A stretch of 64,000 nucleotides of DNA from Advenella sp. S44. Lineage in GTDB: Bacteria > Pseudomonadota > Gammaproteobacteria > Burkholderiales > Burkholderiaceae_B. Positions 31,040 through 39,123 of the stretch are shown piece after piece. Positions within the stretch are counted from its first letter, which is position 1; every line of letters starts with the position of its first letter. The stretch covers positions 372,001 to 436,000 of the forward strand of contig NZ_NEXS01000009.1 in NCBI RefSeq assembly GCF_002810445.1, given 5' to 3'. Position numbers and translations under genes: made by a program. A model generated the notes under the pieces. The model was not told the origin of the DNA and ran no database searches. It worked only from the letters and a program-made list of their open reading frames with translations.

Positions 31040-31468
31040 ATGTTCAATCCCTCCCGCGACCAGGTTCGTCAGTTTTTCACCGATACCTGGACCAAGCACC
31101 GCCAGAATAAAATTCTCACGCCGATCGAATCCATGGCGCTGACCTGGATACTGCAACATCCGGAGTACCACGACGCGCTGGAGAACCCCAATGCTACGCA
31201 GGAAGAATTCGCGGTAGAAAAGGGGCAGGTTAATCCGTTTTTGCATCTGTCCATGCACCTGGCCATCAACGAACAAGTGTCCATTGACAATCCTCCTGGC
31301 ATCCGGGCAATTTATGAACAACTGGCCGCCCGGACTGATGAGCATCATGCCATGCACGAAATCATGGAATGTCTGGGACAGGTAATTTGGGAATCGCAGC
31401 GACTGGGCAAACCGCTGGATACGGATCACTATCTGGAACTGCTGCGCCAGCATTCAACCCGACATTGA
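31040..31468 (+). CDS. DUF1841 family protein
   Basis: A 142-residue cytosolic protein of unknown function found mainly in beta- and gammaproteobacteria. It opens MFNPSRDQVRQFFTDTWTKH, has LTPIESMALTWILQHPEYH near residue 30, NPFLHLSMHLAINEQVSIDNPPGIRA near 75, and a conserved ALIED-like helix HHAMHEIMECLGQVIWE. These match the DUF1841 pattern as I know it. I chose the ATG at 31040 because the upstream 41 codons are unlike the family. Histidine and glutamate spacing hints at a metal site, but this is inference. Confidence 0.85.
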   Translation: MFNPSRDQVRQFFTDTWTKHRQNKILTPIESMALTWILQHPEYHDALENPNATQEEFAVEKGQVNPFLHLSMHLAINEQVSIDNPPGIRAIYEQLAARTDEHHAMHEIMECLGQVIWESQRLGKPLDTDHYLELLRQHSTRH

Positions 31469-31795
31469 GCGAACGATAGAAAAGCGGTAGTCGGGCTGCA
31501 CGCGCAGACCATAACGGTCAGGACGATTCTGGACCAACCAATACTGAGAAAGCAACCGCGTTGGCCGCCTCGACCCGCGGAATTCCGATTTCGTTGCCTG
31601 CACCATGCACAGCACAAAAGCACGGCAAAGTATTGATCTGGCTGCGCCGGCATCACAACTGTAAGGACAAAAAAAACCGGAATAAATGTATTCCGGTTTT
31701 TTCTGACGCTGATGCATCTGCATGCTCTGGACCAGCGCCTCTCGACTATCTTGAGACAACGGTCATATTTCGACCGAGATAGTCGGATTTGAGCT
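31469..31795. other. intergenic region between DUF1841 gene and cytochrome genes
   Basis: About 330 bases between convergent genes. The only clear element is the hairpin at 31674-31702. Open frames seen on the minus strand are unlike any protein I know and overlap the terminator. Confidence 0.45.
31674..31702 (-). terminator. bidirectional intrinsic terminator
   Basis: AAAACCGGAATA and TATTCCGGTTTT form a strong stem, with A-rich sequence on one side and T-rich on the other, so it works both ways. It ends the cytochrome transcript on minus and the DUF1841 transcript on plus. Confidence 0.82.
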
Positions 31796-32164
31796 TCACT
31801 GGCGATTGTGAGACAGCGGGCCCTTTTGAGCGGAAAGCCATGCTGAGATATTGACGATATCGGCAGCGCCCAGTTTCTTAATTTCATTTGCCATAATCGG
31901 GTTCTTGCGAATATTGGCAGAACTAGGCGCATTGCTCACGCCGCGCTGATAGGCGGTAAGCGCATGAACCAGGTAATCGTCATGCTGGCCAGCGAGAATG
32001 GGATACATGGGTGCAATGGTTTTGTCGCCAGCGGCGCCATGACAGGCCACACAACCGTTTTTCTCAAAAGCGGCCTTGCCTGCAGCCAAATCTGCAGCCT
32101 GGGCAGATGCCATACCCACGAGTGCGCATACGGCACCTGACAATAAAATAGAGACGCGTTTCAT
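31796..32164 (-). CDS. periplasmic monohaem cytochrome c
   Basis: A 122-residue class I cytochrome c. The signal peptide spans residues 1-23 (ending AQAAD). Haem attachment is CVACH (about 38-42), and the axial methionine is probably in the KNPIMANEI segment. LAGQHDDYLVHALTAYQRG is the usual distal helix. It follows a second cytochrome c gene by 13 bases and is surely co-transcribed with it. It is an electron carrier; its partners cannot be told from this window, since no oxidase or dehydrogenase gene is adjacent. Confidence 0.92.
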   Translation of the reverse strand: MKRVSILLSGAVCALVGMASAQAADLAAGKAAFEKNGCVACHGAAGDKTIAPMYPILAGQHDDYLVHALTAYQRGVSNAPSSANIRKNPIMANEIKKLGAADIVNISAWLSAQKGPLSHNRQ

Positions 32165-32177
32165 ACTAGTTCCCGGA

Positions 32178-32531
32178 TTATTTTACTTGAGCGAAATAGG
32201 CTGCAATATCCAGCATATCCTGATCAGACAGGCTTTTTGCGATAGCGACCATGGAAGGGAAAGTGCGGGTACCGGCTTTGTACTCTTTCAATGCAGCAAC
32301 AATGTAGTCCGCATTCTGGCCCGAAATCATGGGCACCCGATATACTTCGGGAAAGCTAGCACGGTACTCTGGAATAGCGTGACAACCAATACACATGGAG
32401 ATTTTACCTTTGGCGGCTTCAATGTCCCCTTTGGGGGCAGCGGCCTGCTGGGCAAATGCCTGACTAAAGAAGGCACAGGGAACCACAATGGCGAGCGCAG
32501 CAACTGAGCGCTTGAAAGCGGATAACTTCAT
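32178..32531 (-). CDS. periplasmic monohaem cytochrome c
   Basis: A 117-residue class I cytochrome c. The signal peptide spans about residues 1-27 (ending AFAQQ). The haem motif is CIGCH (about 47-51), and the axial methionine is likely in TRTFPSMVAIA. The ISGQNADYIVAALKEYKAG helix resembles the corresponding helix of the neighbouring cytochrome, so the pair may derive from a split diheme c4-like ancestor or a duplication (inference). It is the first gene of the two-gene unit. Confidence 0.92.
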   Translation of the reverse strand: MKLSAFKRSVAALAIVVPCAFFSQAFAQQAAAPKGDIEAAKGKISMCIGCHAIPEYRASFPEVYRVPMISGQNADYIVAALKEYKAGTRTFPSMVAIAKSLSDQDMLDIAAYFAQVK

Positions 32532-32694
32532 ATTTTGCTCTTTTGTTAGCGAATTTCGATATTGAACGTACCGCGAGACTGCCAGCGGATCGGATCAGCT
32601 TTAAAGCTTCAGATTGTACGACATAATTGATCTAGATTAGGGTAGTATGGGGGATCAGGTACTGAAATGATCCTTATTTTGTTGCAGAATTGAA

Positions 32695-33567
32695 ATGAAA
32701 CCTAGCCAATCCATACCTAATCCGAGCCGCTTTGGCGGCACAGACCGTTACGTTGCTACCGATGATCTCAAGCTGGCTGTCAATGCGGCGCTTACACTGC
32801 AGCGCCCTTTGCTGATCAAGGGCGAGCCAGGCACCGGTAAAACCATGCTGGCCCAAGAAGTGGCTGCCGCGTTGGACCGCCCCCTGCTGCAATGGCACGT
32901 GAAATCCACAACCAAGGCTCACCAGGGGCTATATGAATACGACGCCGTCTCGCGGCTGCGCGATTCGCAGCTTGGCGATGAACGGGTTCGCGATATTGCC
33001 AATTACATTCGTAAAGGTGTCCTGTGGCAGGCCTTTGCATCCGATGTGCCCACCGTCGTGCTGATCGATGAGATCGACAAGGCCGATATTGAGTTCCCCA
33101 ACGATCTGCTGCGCGAACTGGACCAGATGGAATTTCATGTTTATGAAACCGGCCAGATGATTCGTGCGCAACATCGCCCGCTGGTCATAATTACCTCCAA
33201 TAACGAAAAGGAGTTGCCCGACGCCTTTTTACGCCGCTGCTTCTTCCATTACATCCAGTTTCCTGACCGCGAAACGCTGCGCGAGATCGTCAAGGTACAT
33301 TATCCGGAAGTCAAAACCGATATTCTGCGCGCGGCAATGGATCACTTCTTTATGTTGCGCGATGCGCCCGGCCTGAAGAAAAAACCCTCAACATCAGAAT
33401 TCCTGGACTGGCTGTCGCTGCTGCTGGCCGAAGATATTGATGCCGCGCGCATCGATGCCCACGCGGCGACTTCCGTTCCCGTCATGGCTGGCGCCCTGCT
33501 CAAGAACGAGCAAGATATCAGCCTGCTGGAACGGCTCTCGGGCCTGGCCCGCCAGACACGCCGCTAA
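32695..33567 (+). CDS. MoxR-family AAA+ ATPase
   Basis: A 290-residue AAA+ chaperone. Walker A is GEPGTGKTMLAQEVA (about residues 43-57), Walker B is TVVLIDEIDKADIEFPNDLL, and sensor 1 is VIITSNNEKELPDAFLRRC. MoxR proteins help insert cofactors or assemble complexes together with a von Willebrand A-domain partner, and such a partner follows 35 bases downstream. The gene is divergent from the cytochrome pair. The client complex is unknown. Confidence 0.93.
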   Translation: MKPSQSIPNPSRFGGTDRYVATDDLKLAVNAALTLQRPLLIKGEPGTGKTMLAQEVAAALDRPLLQWHVKSTTKAHQGLYEYDAVSRLRDSQLGDERVRDIANYIRKGVLWQAFASDVPTVVLIDEIDKADIEFPNDLLRELDQMEFHVYETGQMIRAQHRPLVIITSNNEKELPDAFLRRCFFHYIQFPDRETLREIVKVHYPEVKTDILRAAMDHFFMLRDAPGLKKKPSTSEFLDWLSLLLAEDIDAARIDAHAATSVPVMAGALLKNEQDISLLERLSGLARQTRR

Positions 33568-33602
33568 ATTTTTCGCGTCCGTTTCGGGGTGACACGCATA
33601 CT

Positions 33603-34775
33603 ATGTTTATCGATTTTTTCTATCACCTGAAAAATCACAAAATACCGGTATCGGTCAAGGAATACCTGACCCTGCTGGAAGTGCTGCGCGAGCGCGTCAT
33701 GCCGCCCTCGCTGGATGACTTCTACCATCTTGCCCGTCTGACACTGGTCAAGGACGAAACGCTTTTTGACCGTTTCGACCAGGCCTTCGCTCTGTTTGTC
33801 AAAAAGCTGCCGGCTACCCTGCCCGCCGGCCCCGATATTCCGCTGGACTGGCTGATCAGCCAACTGCAGAAGAACCTGACGCCTGAAGAAAAAGCCGCGC
33901 TGGAAAAACACGGCTGGGACAAGCTCATGGAGATGTTCAAGGAACGCCTCAATGAGCAGAAAGAACGCCATGCCGGCGGCAGCAAATGGGTTGGAACCGG
34001 CGGCACATCGCCGTTTGGCAATAGCGGCTATCATCCCGAAGGGATTCGGGTTGGCGGCCCTTCAGCTGGCAACCGGACCGCCGTGAAGGTATGGGAAGAA
34101 CGCCGCTTTAAAGAATATGACGACCAGCAGGAACTGGGGACGCGCAACTTCAAAGTGGCCCTGCGCCGATTGCGACGCTTTGCCCGCGAAGGGGCGGCAG
34201 AAGAGCTGGATCTGGACGACACGATTCGCAGCACGGCACGCAACGCCGGTTTTCTGGACGTCAAAATGGTGCCGGAGCGACACAATGCCGTCAACGTGCT
34301 GATGCTGCTGGATGTCGGAGGCAGCATGGACGATCATATTGCACGCGTCGAGGAACTGTTTTCGGCATCGCGCAGTGAATTTCGCAACCTTGAGGTCTGG
34401 TATTTTCACAACTGTCCCTACGAGCGTTTCTGGCGCTATGACACCGCTGGCCGCCGCGTATATACGGATACCTGGCAACTGCTGCGAACCTATAACAGCA
34501 GCTGGCGTGTGATTCTGGTGGGCGATGCAACCATGAGTCCCTATGAGATCGTTCATCCAGGCGGCTCTGTAGAGCATTACAACAAGGAAGCCGGCGCCGT
34601 CTGGCTGGCCCGCATTCTTGAGGCCTGGCCCAAATCAGTGTGGCTCAATCCTGAACCCCAGGGCTACTGGCAGTACCGGCAATCAATTGATGTCATTCGC
34701 AATATCATGCAGAACTACATGTACCCGGTCACCATGACGGGCATTGAAGCGGCCATGCGGCAATTGTCGAAGTAA
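33603..34775 (+). CDS. CoxE-like von Willebrand A-domain protein, MoxR partner
   Basis: A 390-residue cytosolic protein of the VWA/CoxE type. The N-terminal helical part includes FFYHLKNHKIPVSVKEYLTLLE. A linker has DDQQELGTRNFKVALRRLRRFAREGA. The metal-ion-dependent adhesion site reads MLLDVGGSMDDHI (about residues 235-247), with D-x-G-x-S instead of the classical D-x-S-x-S, as is usual for this subgroup. The C-terminal half continues the VWA fold (LVGDATMSPYEI). It forms an operon with the MoxR ATPase and likely works with it in assembling an enzyme complex. Confidence 0.88.
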   Translation: MFIDFFYHLKNHKIPVSVKEYLTLLEVLRERVMPPSLDDFYHLARLTLVKDETLFDRFDQAFALFVKKLPATLPAGPDIPLDWLISQLQKNLTPEEKAALEKHGWDKLMEMFKERLNEQKERHAGGSKWVGTGGTSPFGNSGYHPEGIRVGGPSAGNRTAVKVWEERRFKEYDDQQELGTRNFKVALRRLRRFAREGAAEELDLDDTIRSTARNAGFLDVKMVPERHNAVNVLMLLDVGGSMDDHIARVEELFSASRSEFRNLEVWYFHNCPYERFWRYDTAGRRVYTDTWQLLRTYNSSWRVILVGDATMSPYEIVHPGGSVEHYNKEAGAVWLARILEAWPKSVWLNPEPQGYWQYRQSIDVIRNIMQNYMYPVTMTGIEAAMRQLSK

Positions 34776-34874
34776 TATTTCTTAATAGAAAATATAAAAT
34801 AAGAGGCTGGCACAAAGCGTTGCCTTGTTGCGGGATCTTTCATGCCGGATAACTTGCCGGTCCAATGCGTCCGG

Positions 34875-35744
34875 TCAATCGACGCCCAGGATAACCGTAT
34901 CGGGATCAATATACACCGAGACCGGATCGCCCTTGTGCAAGGGCTGCGCCTGGTCCTGGGCGACAAAGGTGATGAGAAGGACCTCGGGCGCGATCTGTAC
35001 TTCAAGTTCATACTGATTTTGCATCCGCCGCATGCTGCACACGCGTCCGGAAAAAATATTTGACGGCAACTGCTGCTGCCCGGCAAACCGGATTGCCGGC
35101 GCCTTGATCAACAAATATACGGACACACCTTTTTTCAACCCCAGCGACAGCGTACTGGCGTGTGTAATATTGACGCTCACATCCAGCGAATCGTGCAACC
35201 TGACTCGGACGACATCACGAATGCCTGCGCGTTCAATGCCCGCCACCACACCCTGTAAGTGATTGCGTGCGCTGGTTTTTCGCAAAGGCAAGGGACGCGC
35301 CGGGATGCCAGCGACGGCATCAAGCTCGATCGCCGGCTCAACGGCGTGATCCTGTTGCCGGCGCAGCTGTTCGTAATACTGTAGTAGCGCCTGCCCCTTC
35401 TCACTCAGTCGTGTTCGGCCACCCCCTCGCCCACCCTTGTCGGCAATCACAACCGCAAGGCCAAGGCGTGTCTGCAGATTGCGCAACCGATCCCAGGCCG
35501 TTTTGTATGTTACGCCCGCCGCTTGGGCGGCACGGGTAATAGAACCCAGGCGATGGACGTGCCCAAGCAATTGCAGATCACGTTCGTCTGCCAGTTCGTG
35601 CTGCTCCAGCCCGAAACCAATTTCGGTACGCACATTCAATCGTGGCTTAGCAAGCCCGCCAGGCATGTTCGATCCCGACAACGATACCGCTTCAGATGAC
35701 GGGACATGGGAAGCGTCTGTGACAGATGCTTTGCGGCGTGTCAT
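34875..35744 (-). CDS. modE: molybdate-responsive transcriptional regulator ModE
   Basis: A 289-residue ModE-type regulator. After a nonconserved 50-residue N-terminal tail, a winged helix domain (LLGHVHRLGSITRAAQAAGVTYKTAWDRLRNLQ) binds DNA. Two C-terminal TOBE/Mop domains bind molybdate: one opens with ARNHLQGVVAGIERAGIRD and the second with LPSNIFSGRVCSMRRMQNQYE. Its ATG overlaps the modC stop by 4 bases (ATGA). Placing the regulator last in modABC-modE is less common than the divergent modE of E. coli and implies autoregulation through the operator upstream of modA. Confidence 0.93.
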   Translation of the reverse strand: MTRRKASVTDASHVPSSEAVSLSGSNMPGGLAKPRLNVRTEIGFGLEQHELADERDLQLLGHVHRLGSITRAAQAAGVTYKTAWDRLRNLQTRLGLAVVIADKGGRGGGRTRLSEKGQALLQYYEQLRRQQDHAVEPAIELDAVAGIPARPLPLRKTSARNHLQGVVAGIERAGIRDVVRVRLHDSLDVSVNITHASTLSLGLKKGVSVYLLIKAPAIRFAGQQQLPSNIFSGRVCSMRRMQNQYELEVQIAPEVLLITFVAQDQAQPLHKGDPVSVYIDPDTVILGVD

Positions 35745-36493
35745 TTGCTCTCCTGCTTGCGAATACTGCCGTTTTGGGCATGCAATACCAAGTCGCCAAA
35801 AACGGCCACATCGGCCGGGTCGTGAGTCACCAGAATGAGCGGAAATTGCAGTTGTGTTTGCAACTGGCTGATCTCGTGACGCAAATGCTGCCGCAGATCG
35901 GTGTCCAGTGCAGCAAAGGGCTCATCAAGCAGCAGCAGGCGCGGACGACTGGCAAGCGCCCGCGCCAGCGCCACCCTTTGCTTTTGCCCGCCCGAAAGTT
36001 GGTTCGGATAACGATCCGCATAGGCTTGCATATGCATTTTCTCCAGCCATTGGTCCGTTTCTTCGCGCCAGGCATTGCGTGCCGGATTGAACAGACCTCG
36101 GCCAAGGCTAAAAGCCACGTTCTGCCTGACTGTCAGATGGGGAAACAGCGCATAATCCTGGAAAAGGTAAGATACGTGACGCTCGCGCGGCGTTTTTGCG
36201 ATGCCAGCGGCCGAATCGAACAAGACATCCTGGTTCAGGAGCACACGGCCATTGTCCGGTGTTACCAAACCCGCCAGGGCGCGCAATGTCATGCTTTTGC
36301 CGGCACCAGACGGCCCCTGGATCACAATGCGCGAGGCGCTTGCCGAAAATTCCACATCCAGGGTAAAACCATGGCGCCGATCTGGCAATTGACGGCGAAT
36401 TGACACTTCAAGCTGAAACGGCGTGATGGGTTCGCTTATGGCAGAATCGTCACGTTGCCGATCCCCTGCCGGGTCGGACAAGGCATCTTTCAT
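35741..36493 (-). CDS. modC: molybdate ABC transporter ATP-binding protein ModC (short form)
   Basis: A 250-residue ABC ATPase energising molybdate import. Walker A is GPSGAGKSMTLRAL (about residues 69-82), the Q-loop is LFQDYALFPHLTV, the ABC signature is LSGGQKQRVALARAL, Walker B is LLLLDEPFAALD, and the switch is VTHDPAD. E. coli ModC has 352 residues; the C-terminal Mop/TOBE regulatory domain is absent here. The ATG at 36493 overlaps the modB stop by 4 bases and has TGGAG upstream. The longer frame to 36550 was rejected. Confidence 0.94.
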   Translation of the reverse strand: MKDALSDPAGDRQRDDSAISEPITPFQLEVSIRRQLPDRRHGFTLDVEFSASASRIVIQGPSGAGKSMTLRALAGLVTPDNGRVLLNQDVLFDSAAGIAKTPRERHVSYLFQDYALFPHLTVRQNVAFSLGRGLFNPARNAWREETDQWLEKMHMQAYADRYPNQLSGGQKQRVALARALASRPRLLLLDEPFAALDTDLRQHLRHEISQLQTQLQFPLILVTHDPADVAVFGDLVLHAQNGSIRKQESK

Positions 36494-37161
36494 TGCGGCT
36501 CCAGTCGGCGCGGCGCCAAGTAACGGGCAGAAAACAGAATAATGGTGCATACAATGGATATTACCAGCACAATGAAAGTGGCCTGCGCATCGGCCCCTGC
36601 CTGCACGGCTTCGTAGACCGCGATGGACAGTGTCTGGGTTTTTCCCGGAATGTTGCCGGCAATCATGAGTGTAGCGCCAAATTCACCCAATGCACGCGCA
36701 AAAGCCAGCAGCAAACCGGCAAGAATCCCGCGCCAAGCCAGCGGCAAGGTGACACGCAAAAAAAGCGCAATCTCATTCAGCCCAAGTACCCTGGCTGCAT
36801 CTTCATAATTGCTGTCAATACTCTCGAAGGCAGCCCGCGCCGGTTTGAACACCAGCGGGAAAGACACCACGGCCGCTGCCACCACGGCGCCCTGCCAGGT
36901 AAAGATCATTTGGACGCCAAACCATTGATCCAGATAGCGCCCCAACCAGCCATGGCGGCCCAGGAGCACAATCAGATAATATCCAAGAATGGTTGGCGGC
37001 AGCACCATGGGCAGGGTCAACACGGTATCGAGCAGGTCTCGGCCCGGAAAAGAACGGCGCGCCAGCAACCAGCCCGTGCCAATACCCAGCACGAGATTAA
37101 TCAGGATGGCACAGCCGGCGACCTTCAGGGATATGAGCAAGGGAATCCAGACGGGTTCCAT
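36490..37161 (-). CDS. modB: molybdate ABC transporter permease ModB
   Basis: A 223-residue inner-membrane permease with five predicted helices. LVLGIGTGWLLARRSFPGRDLLDTVLTLPMVLPPTILGYYLIVLLGR is typical of ModB. The EAA loop that contacts ModC reads YEDAARVLGLNEIALFLRVTLPLAWRGILAGLLLAFARALGEFGATLMIAGN. It lies 12 bases after modA and overlaps modC. Confidence 0.95.
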   Translation of the reverse strand: MEPVWIPLLISLKVAGCAILINLVLGIGTGWLLARRSFPGRDLLDTVLTLPMVLPPTILGYYLIVLLGRHGWLGRYLDQWFGVQMIFTWQGAVVAAAVVSFPLVFKPARAAFESIDSNYEDAARVLGLNEIALFLRVTLPLAWRGILAGLLLAFARALGEFGATLMIAGNIPGKTQTLSIAVYEAVQAGADAQATFIVLVISIVCTIILFSARYLAPRRLEPQ

Positions 37162-37173
37162 ACGATGTCGGCG

Positions 37174-37947
37174 TCAGGGCTTTTTGAATCCGGCCCGGGC
37201 AAAAATTGCCTGCGCCTGGTCTGACTCAAGAAATTTTACAAACGAATGGGCCTGCGCTGCGTTGGCCGAAGACTTGATGACAGCAACGGGGTAATTGACG
37301 ACCGTATCAATGGGCAACGCCTGTACCACGCGCACCTTGTCAGCACGCACCGCCGCATCGGTCGCATAGACAAATCCGGCCTGCACTTCACCCCGGGAGA
37401 CATAATCGAGCACCTGGCGTACGTTTTCAGCAAAAATGAATTTTGGCGCCAGCTTTTCCCACTGGCCGCTTTTTTCCAGGCCCTCTTTGGTATAGCGCCC
37501 AACCGGCACGCTCGCGACATTGCCCACGGCAATCTTGCCGACAGCCGCAGCATCCAGGCTTTGCAGATCCTTAACGGCCCCAGCGGCAGAAGACGGCACG
37601 ATCAGCACGACTTCATTACGAACGAAATTCTTCCTTGTTGCCTCATCAAGCAACCCCTCCCCTGCGGCGTCATTCATGCTTTTCTGATCTGCTGAAGCAA
37701 ATACGTCCACCGGCGCGCCGTGCCGAATCTGCTGCACCAGCGCCCCCGAGGCAGCAAAGTTATATTGAATGTGAGTGTCAGGATGCGCCTGGGTGTATGC
37801 CGTTGCCACCTCCTTAAAGACATTGGTCAGGCTGGCGGCGGCCGACACGGTGAGCGTAGCTGCGCTCGCCGCCACAGATGTCACAGAGAAAACGACACCA
37901 ACGATGGCATGCGTCAGATAAGAACTGCGAGTAATTGCTTGTTTCAT
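37174..37947 (-). CDS. modA: molybdate ABC transporter substrate-binding protein ModA
   Basis: A 257-residue periplasmic binding protein. The signal peptide ends near residue 30 (VAASAA), followed by the ModA signature TLTVSAAASLTNVFKEVATAYTQAHP. FNFAASGALVQQI-type residues, here YNFAASGALVQQIRHGAPVDVFASAD, bind the oxyanion. VGRYTKEGLEKSGQW and VRQVLDYVSRGEVQAGFVYATDA complete the second lobe. AGGAAGTC precedes the ATG at 37947; a TTG 12 bases upstream was rejected. It is the first gene of modABC-modE behind a ModE operator. Confidence 0.95.
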   Translation of the reverse strand: MKQAITRSSYLTHAIVGVVFSVTSVAASAATLTVSAAASLTNVFKEVATAYTQAHPDTHIQYNFAASGALVQQIRHGAPVDVFASADQKSMNDAAGEGLLDEATRKNFVRNEVVLIVPSSAAGAVKDLQSLDAAAVGKIAVGNVASVPVGRYTKEGLEKSGQWEKLAPKFIFAENVRQVLDYVSRGEVQAGFVYATDAAVRADKVRVVQALPIDTVVNYPVAVIKSSANAAQAHSFVKFLESDQAQAIFARAGFKKP

Positions 37948-38019
37948 GACTTCCTGCAAAACGGGATGTGGAAAAGGGCTCTTCCGGGCGCGGGACCATT
38001 TGTGGCCACTGGCAGGAAG

Positions 38020-38043
38020 CGATATATAGTCGATTATATATCG
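38020..38043. promoter_or_regulatory. ModE operator upstream of modA
   Basis: CGATATATA and TATATATCG are perfect inverted arms separated by 6 bases. This matches the known ModE site (CGxTATATA-N6-TATATAxCG). On the minus strand it overlaps a TATAAT that is the likely -10 box of modA, about 85 bases before the modA ATG, so ModE-molybdate would block transcription. Confidence 0.9.
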
Positions 38044-38116
38044 AAATTATCCAAAGCACCCATTCGCCGGTTGTACATCCACCGATTTTTCATGACGGTG
38101 ATCGCCTCGCACACGC

Positions 38117-39007
38117 CTATCCGACATTGACCTGCTGCACCGCCTCTGCCCATTTGCGTGCCACTTCTCGCGCTGTTGCGCAGGTCGCATCATGCGTCGC
38201 CACACGTACCGCGCGTTCCAGCAACTGGATATCGGCCTCGTGCTGGCGCGCCACATGCGGATCTTCAAAGAAGATGACGCGCTGGCATTTTCTGTCGAGC
38301 ACCAGATCTGCAATTTGTGCGTCACCGCCCAGCGGGCCGCTGAGGTAGCGCTCCACCCAGGGTTTATCGGCCGGCCAGCCCTTGGACCAGGCCAGCTCAT
38401 TCAAAAGCCCGCCGGTTGTGCCGGTGGCGACCCGGCGCTTGAACAGCGACAGGATATCGAAATACTGCGACGCGTAAGCCACCATGTCGGCCTTGAGGGC
38501 ATCATGGGAAATCAGTGCCAGGGTCTGCCCACGCAAAACATCAGACGACAAACAGTCGCCAAGCGGTGTCAGTCCCGCGCGCACACGCTCGACCTCCATC
38601 CATTCCATGGCACCGGCCACAGTGGAAATAAAAGGTTTGCCATGCGTGATGCATTGCCGTTTCAGAGCCAGCGCTTCAGGGAAAATCGAAGACGGATCCA
38701 CCGGATCAATAAGATAAATGGCTCCATCCAGCGTGACGGGCGTCGCTTCATGCACCGTTACGCGCGAAACCAGTTTCATCAACCCACCTTCGCGTCCGTA
38801 GGGGTAGCGGATATTGTTTTTATATCCCGACAAAAAGCCTTCGCGCTGGATCGCATCATAGGTGCGCCCCACGGTATGCAATTCGATGCCCAGTTCACGG
38901 ATGGTTTCGGATGAGGCTTTGAGCCAGGCAAACAGGCCCGCATCGGGCGTTGCGTGATGCAGACGATTGGCTGCAAGCGCAAAGCGAAGACTGCTCGTTG
39001 ATGACAT
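38117..39007 (-). CDS. methylglyoxal synthase-like protein with two tandem MGS-type domains
   Basis: A 296-residue protein, about twice the size of E. coli MgsA (152). The C-terminal half (about 160-296) has a full MGS active site: SHDALK (His168), ATGTTGG, SGPLGGD (Asp229), IFFEDP (Asp249) and QHEAD (His256, Asp259). These align with His19, Asp71, Asp91, His98 and Asp101 of E. coli. MgsA turns dihydroxyacetone phosphate into methylglyoxal. The N-terminal half (LDGAIYLIDPVDPSSIFPEALALKRQCITHGKPFISTVAGAMEW) looks like a diverged second copy without the catalytic histidines. GGGGGG precedes the ATG at 39007. It follows dnaJ with a terminator between. Confidence 0.82.
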   Translation of the reverse strand: MSSTSSLRFALAANRLHHATPDAGLFAWLKASSETIRELGIELHTVGRTYDAIQREGFLSGYKNNIRYPYGREGGLMKLVSRVTVHEATPVTLDGAIYLIDPVDPSSIFPEALALKRQCITHGKPFISTVAGAMEWMEVERVRAGLTPLGDCLSSDVLRGQTLALISHDALKADMVAYASQYFDILSLFKRRVATGTTGGLLNELAWSKGWPADKPWVERYLSGPLGGDAQIADLVLDRKCQRVIFFEDPHVARQHEADIQLLERAVRVATHDATCATAREVARKWAEAVQQVNVG

Positions 39008-39054
39008 ATGAAATACCCCCCGAATTGAACGTAACGAACACAATTTCATTCATG

Positions 39055-39084
39055 CAAAAAAATGCACGTAGTGATACGTGCATT
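39055..39084 (-). terminator. intrinsic terminator of dnaJ
   Basis: AATGCACGTA and TACGTGCATT form a 10-bp perfect stem with a 4-base loop, followed on the minus strand by TTTTT. It lies 40 bases after the dnaJ stop. Confidence 0.9.
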
Positions 39085-39123
39085 CTAAAGAGGAACGGCA
39101 GCCTGGACAGGCATGTTCGGCGA

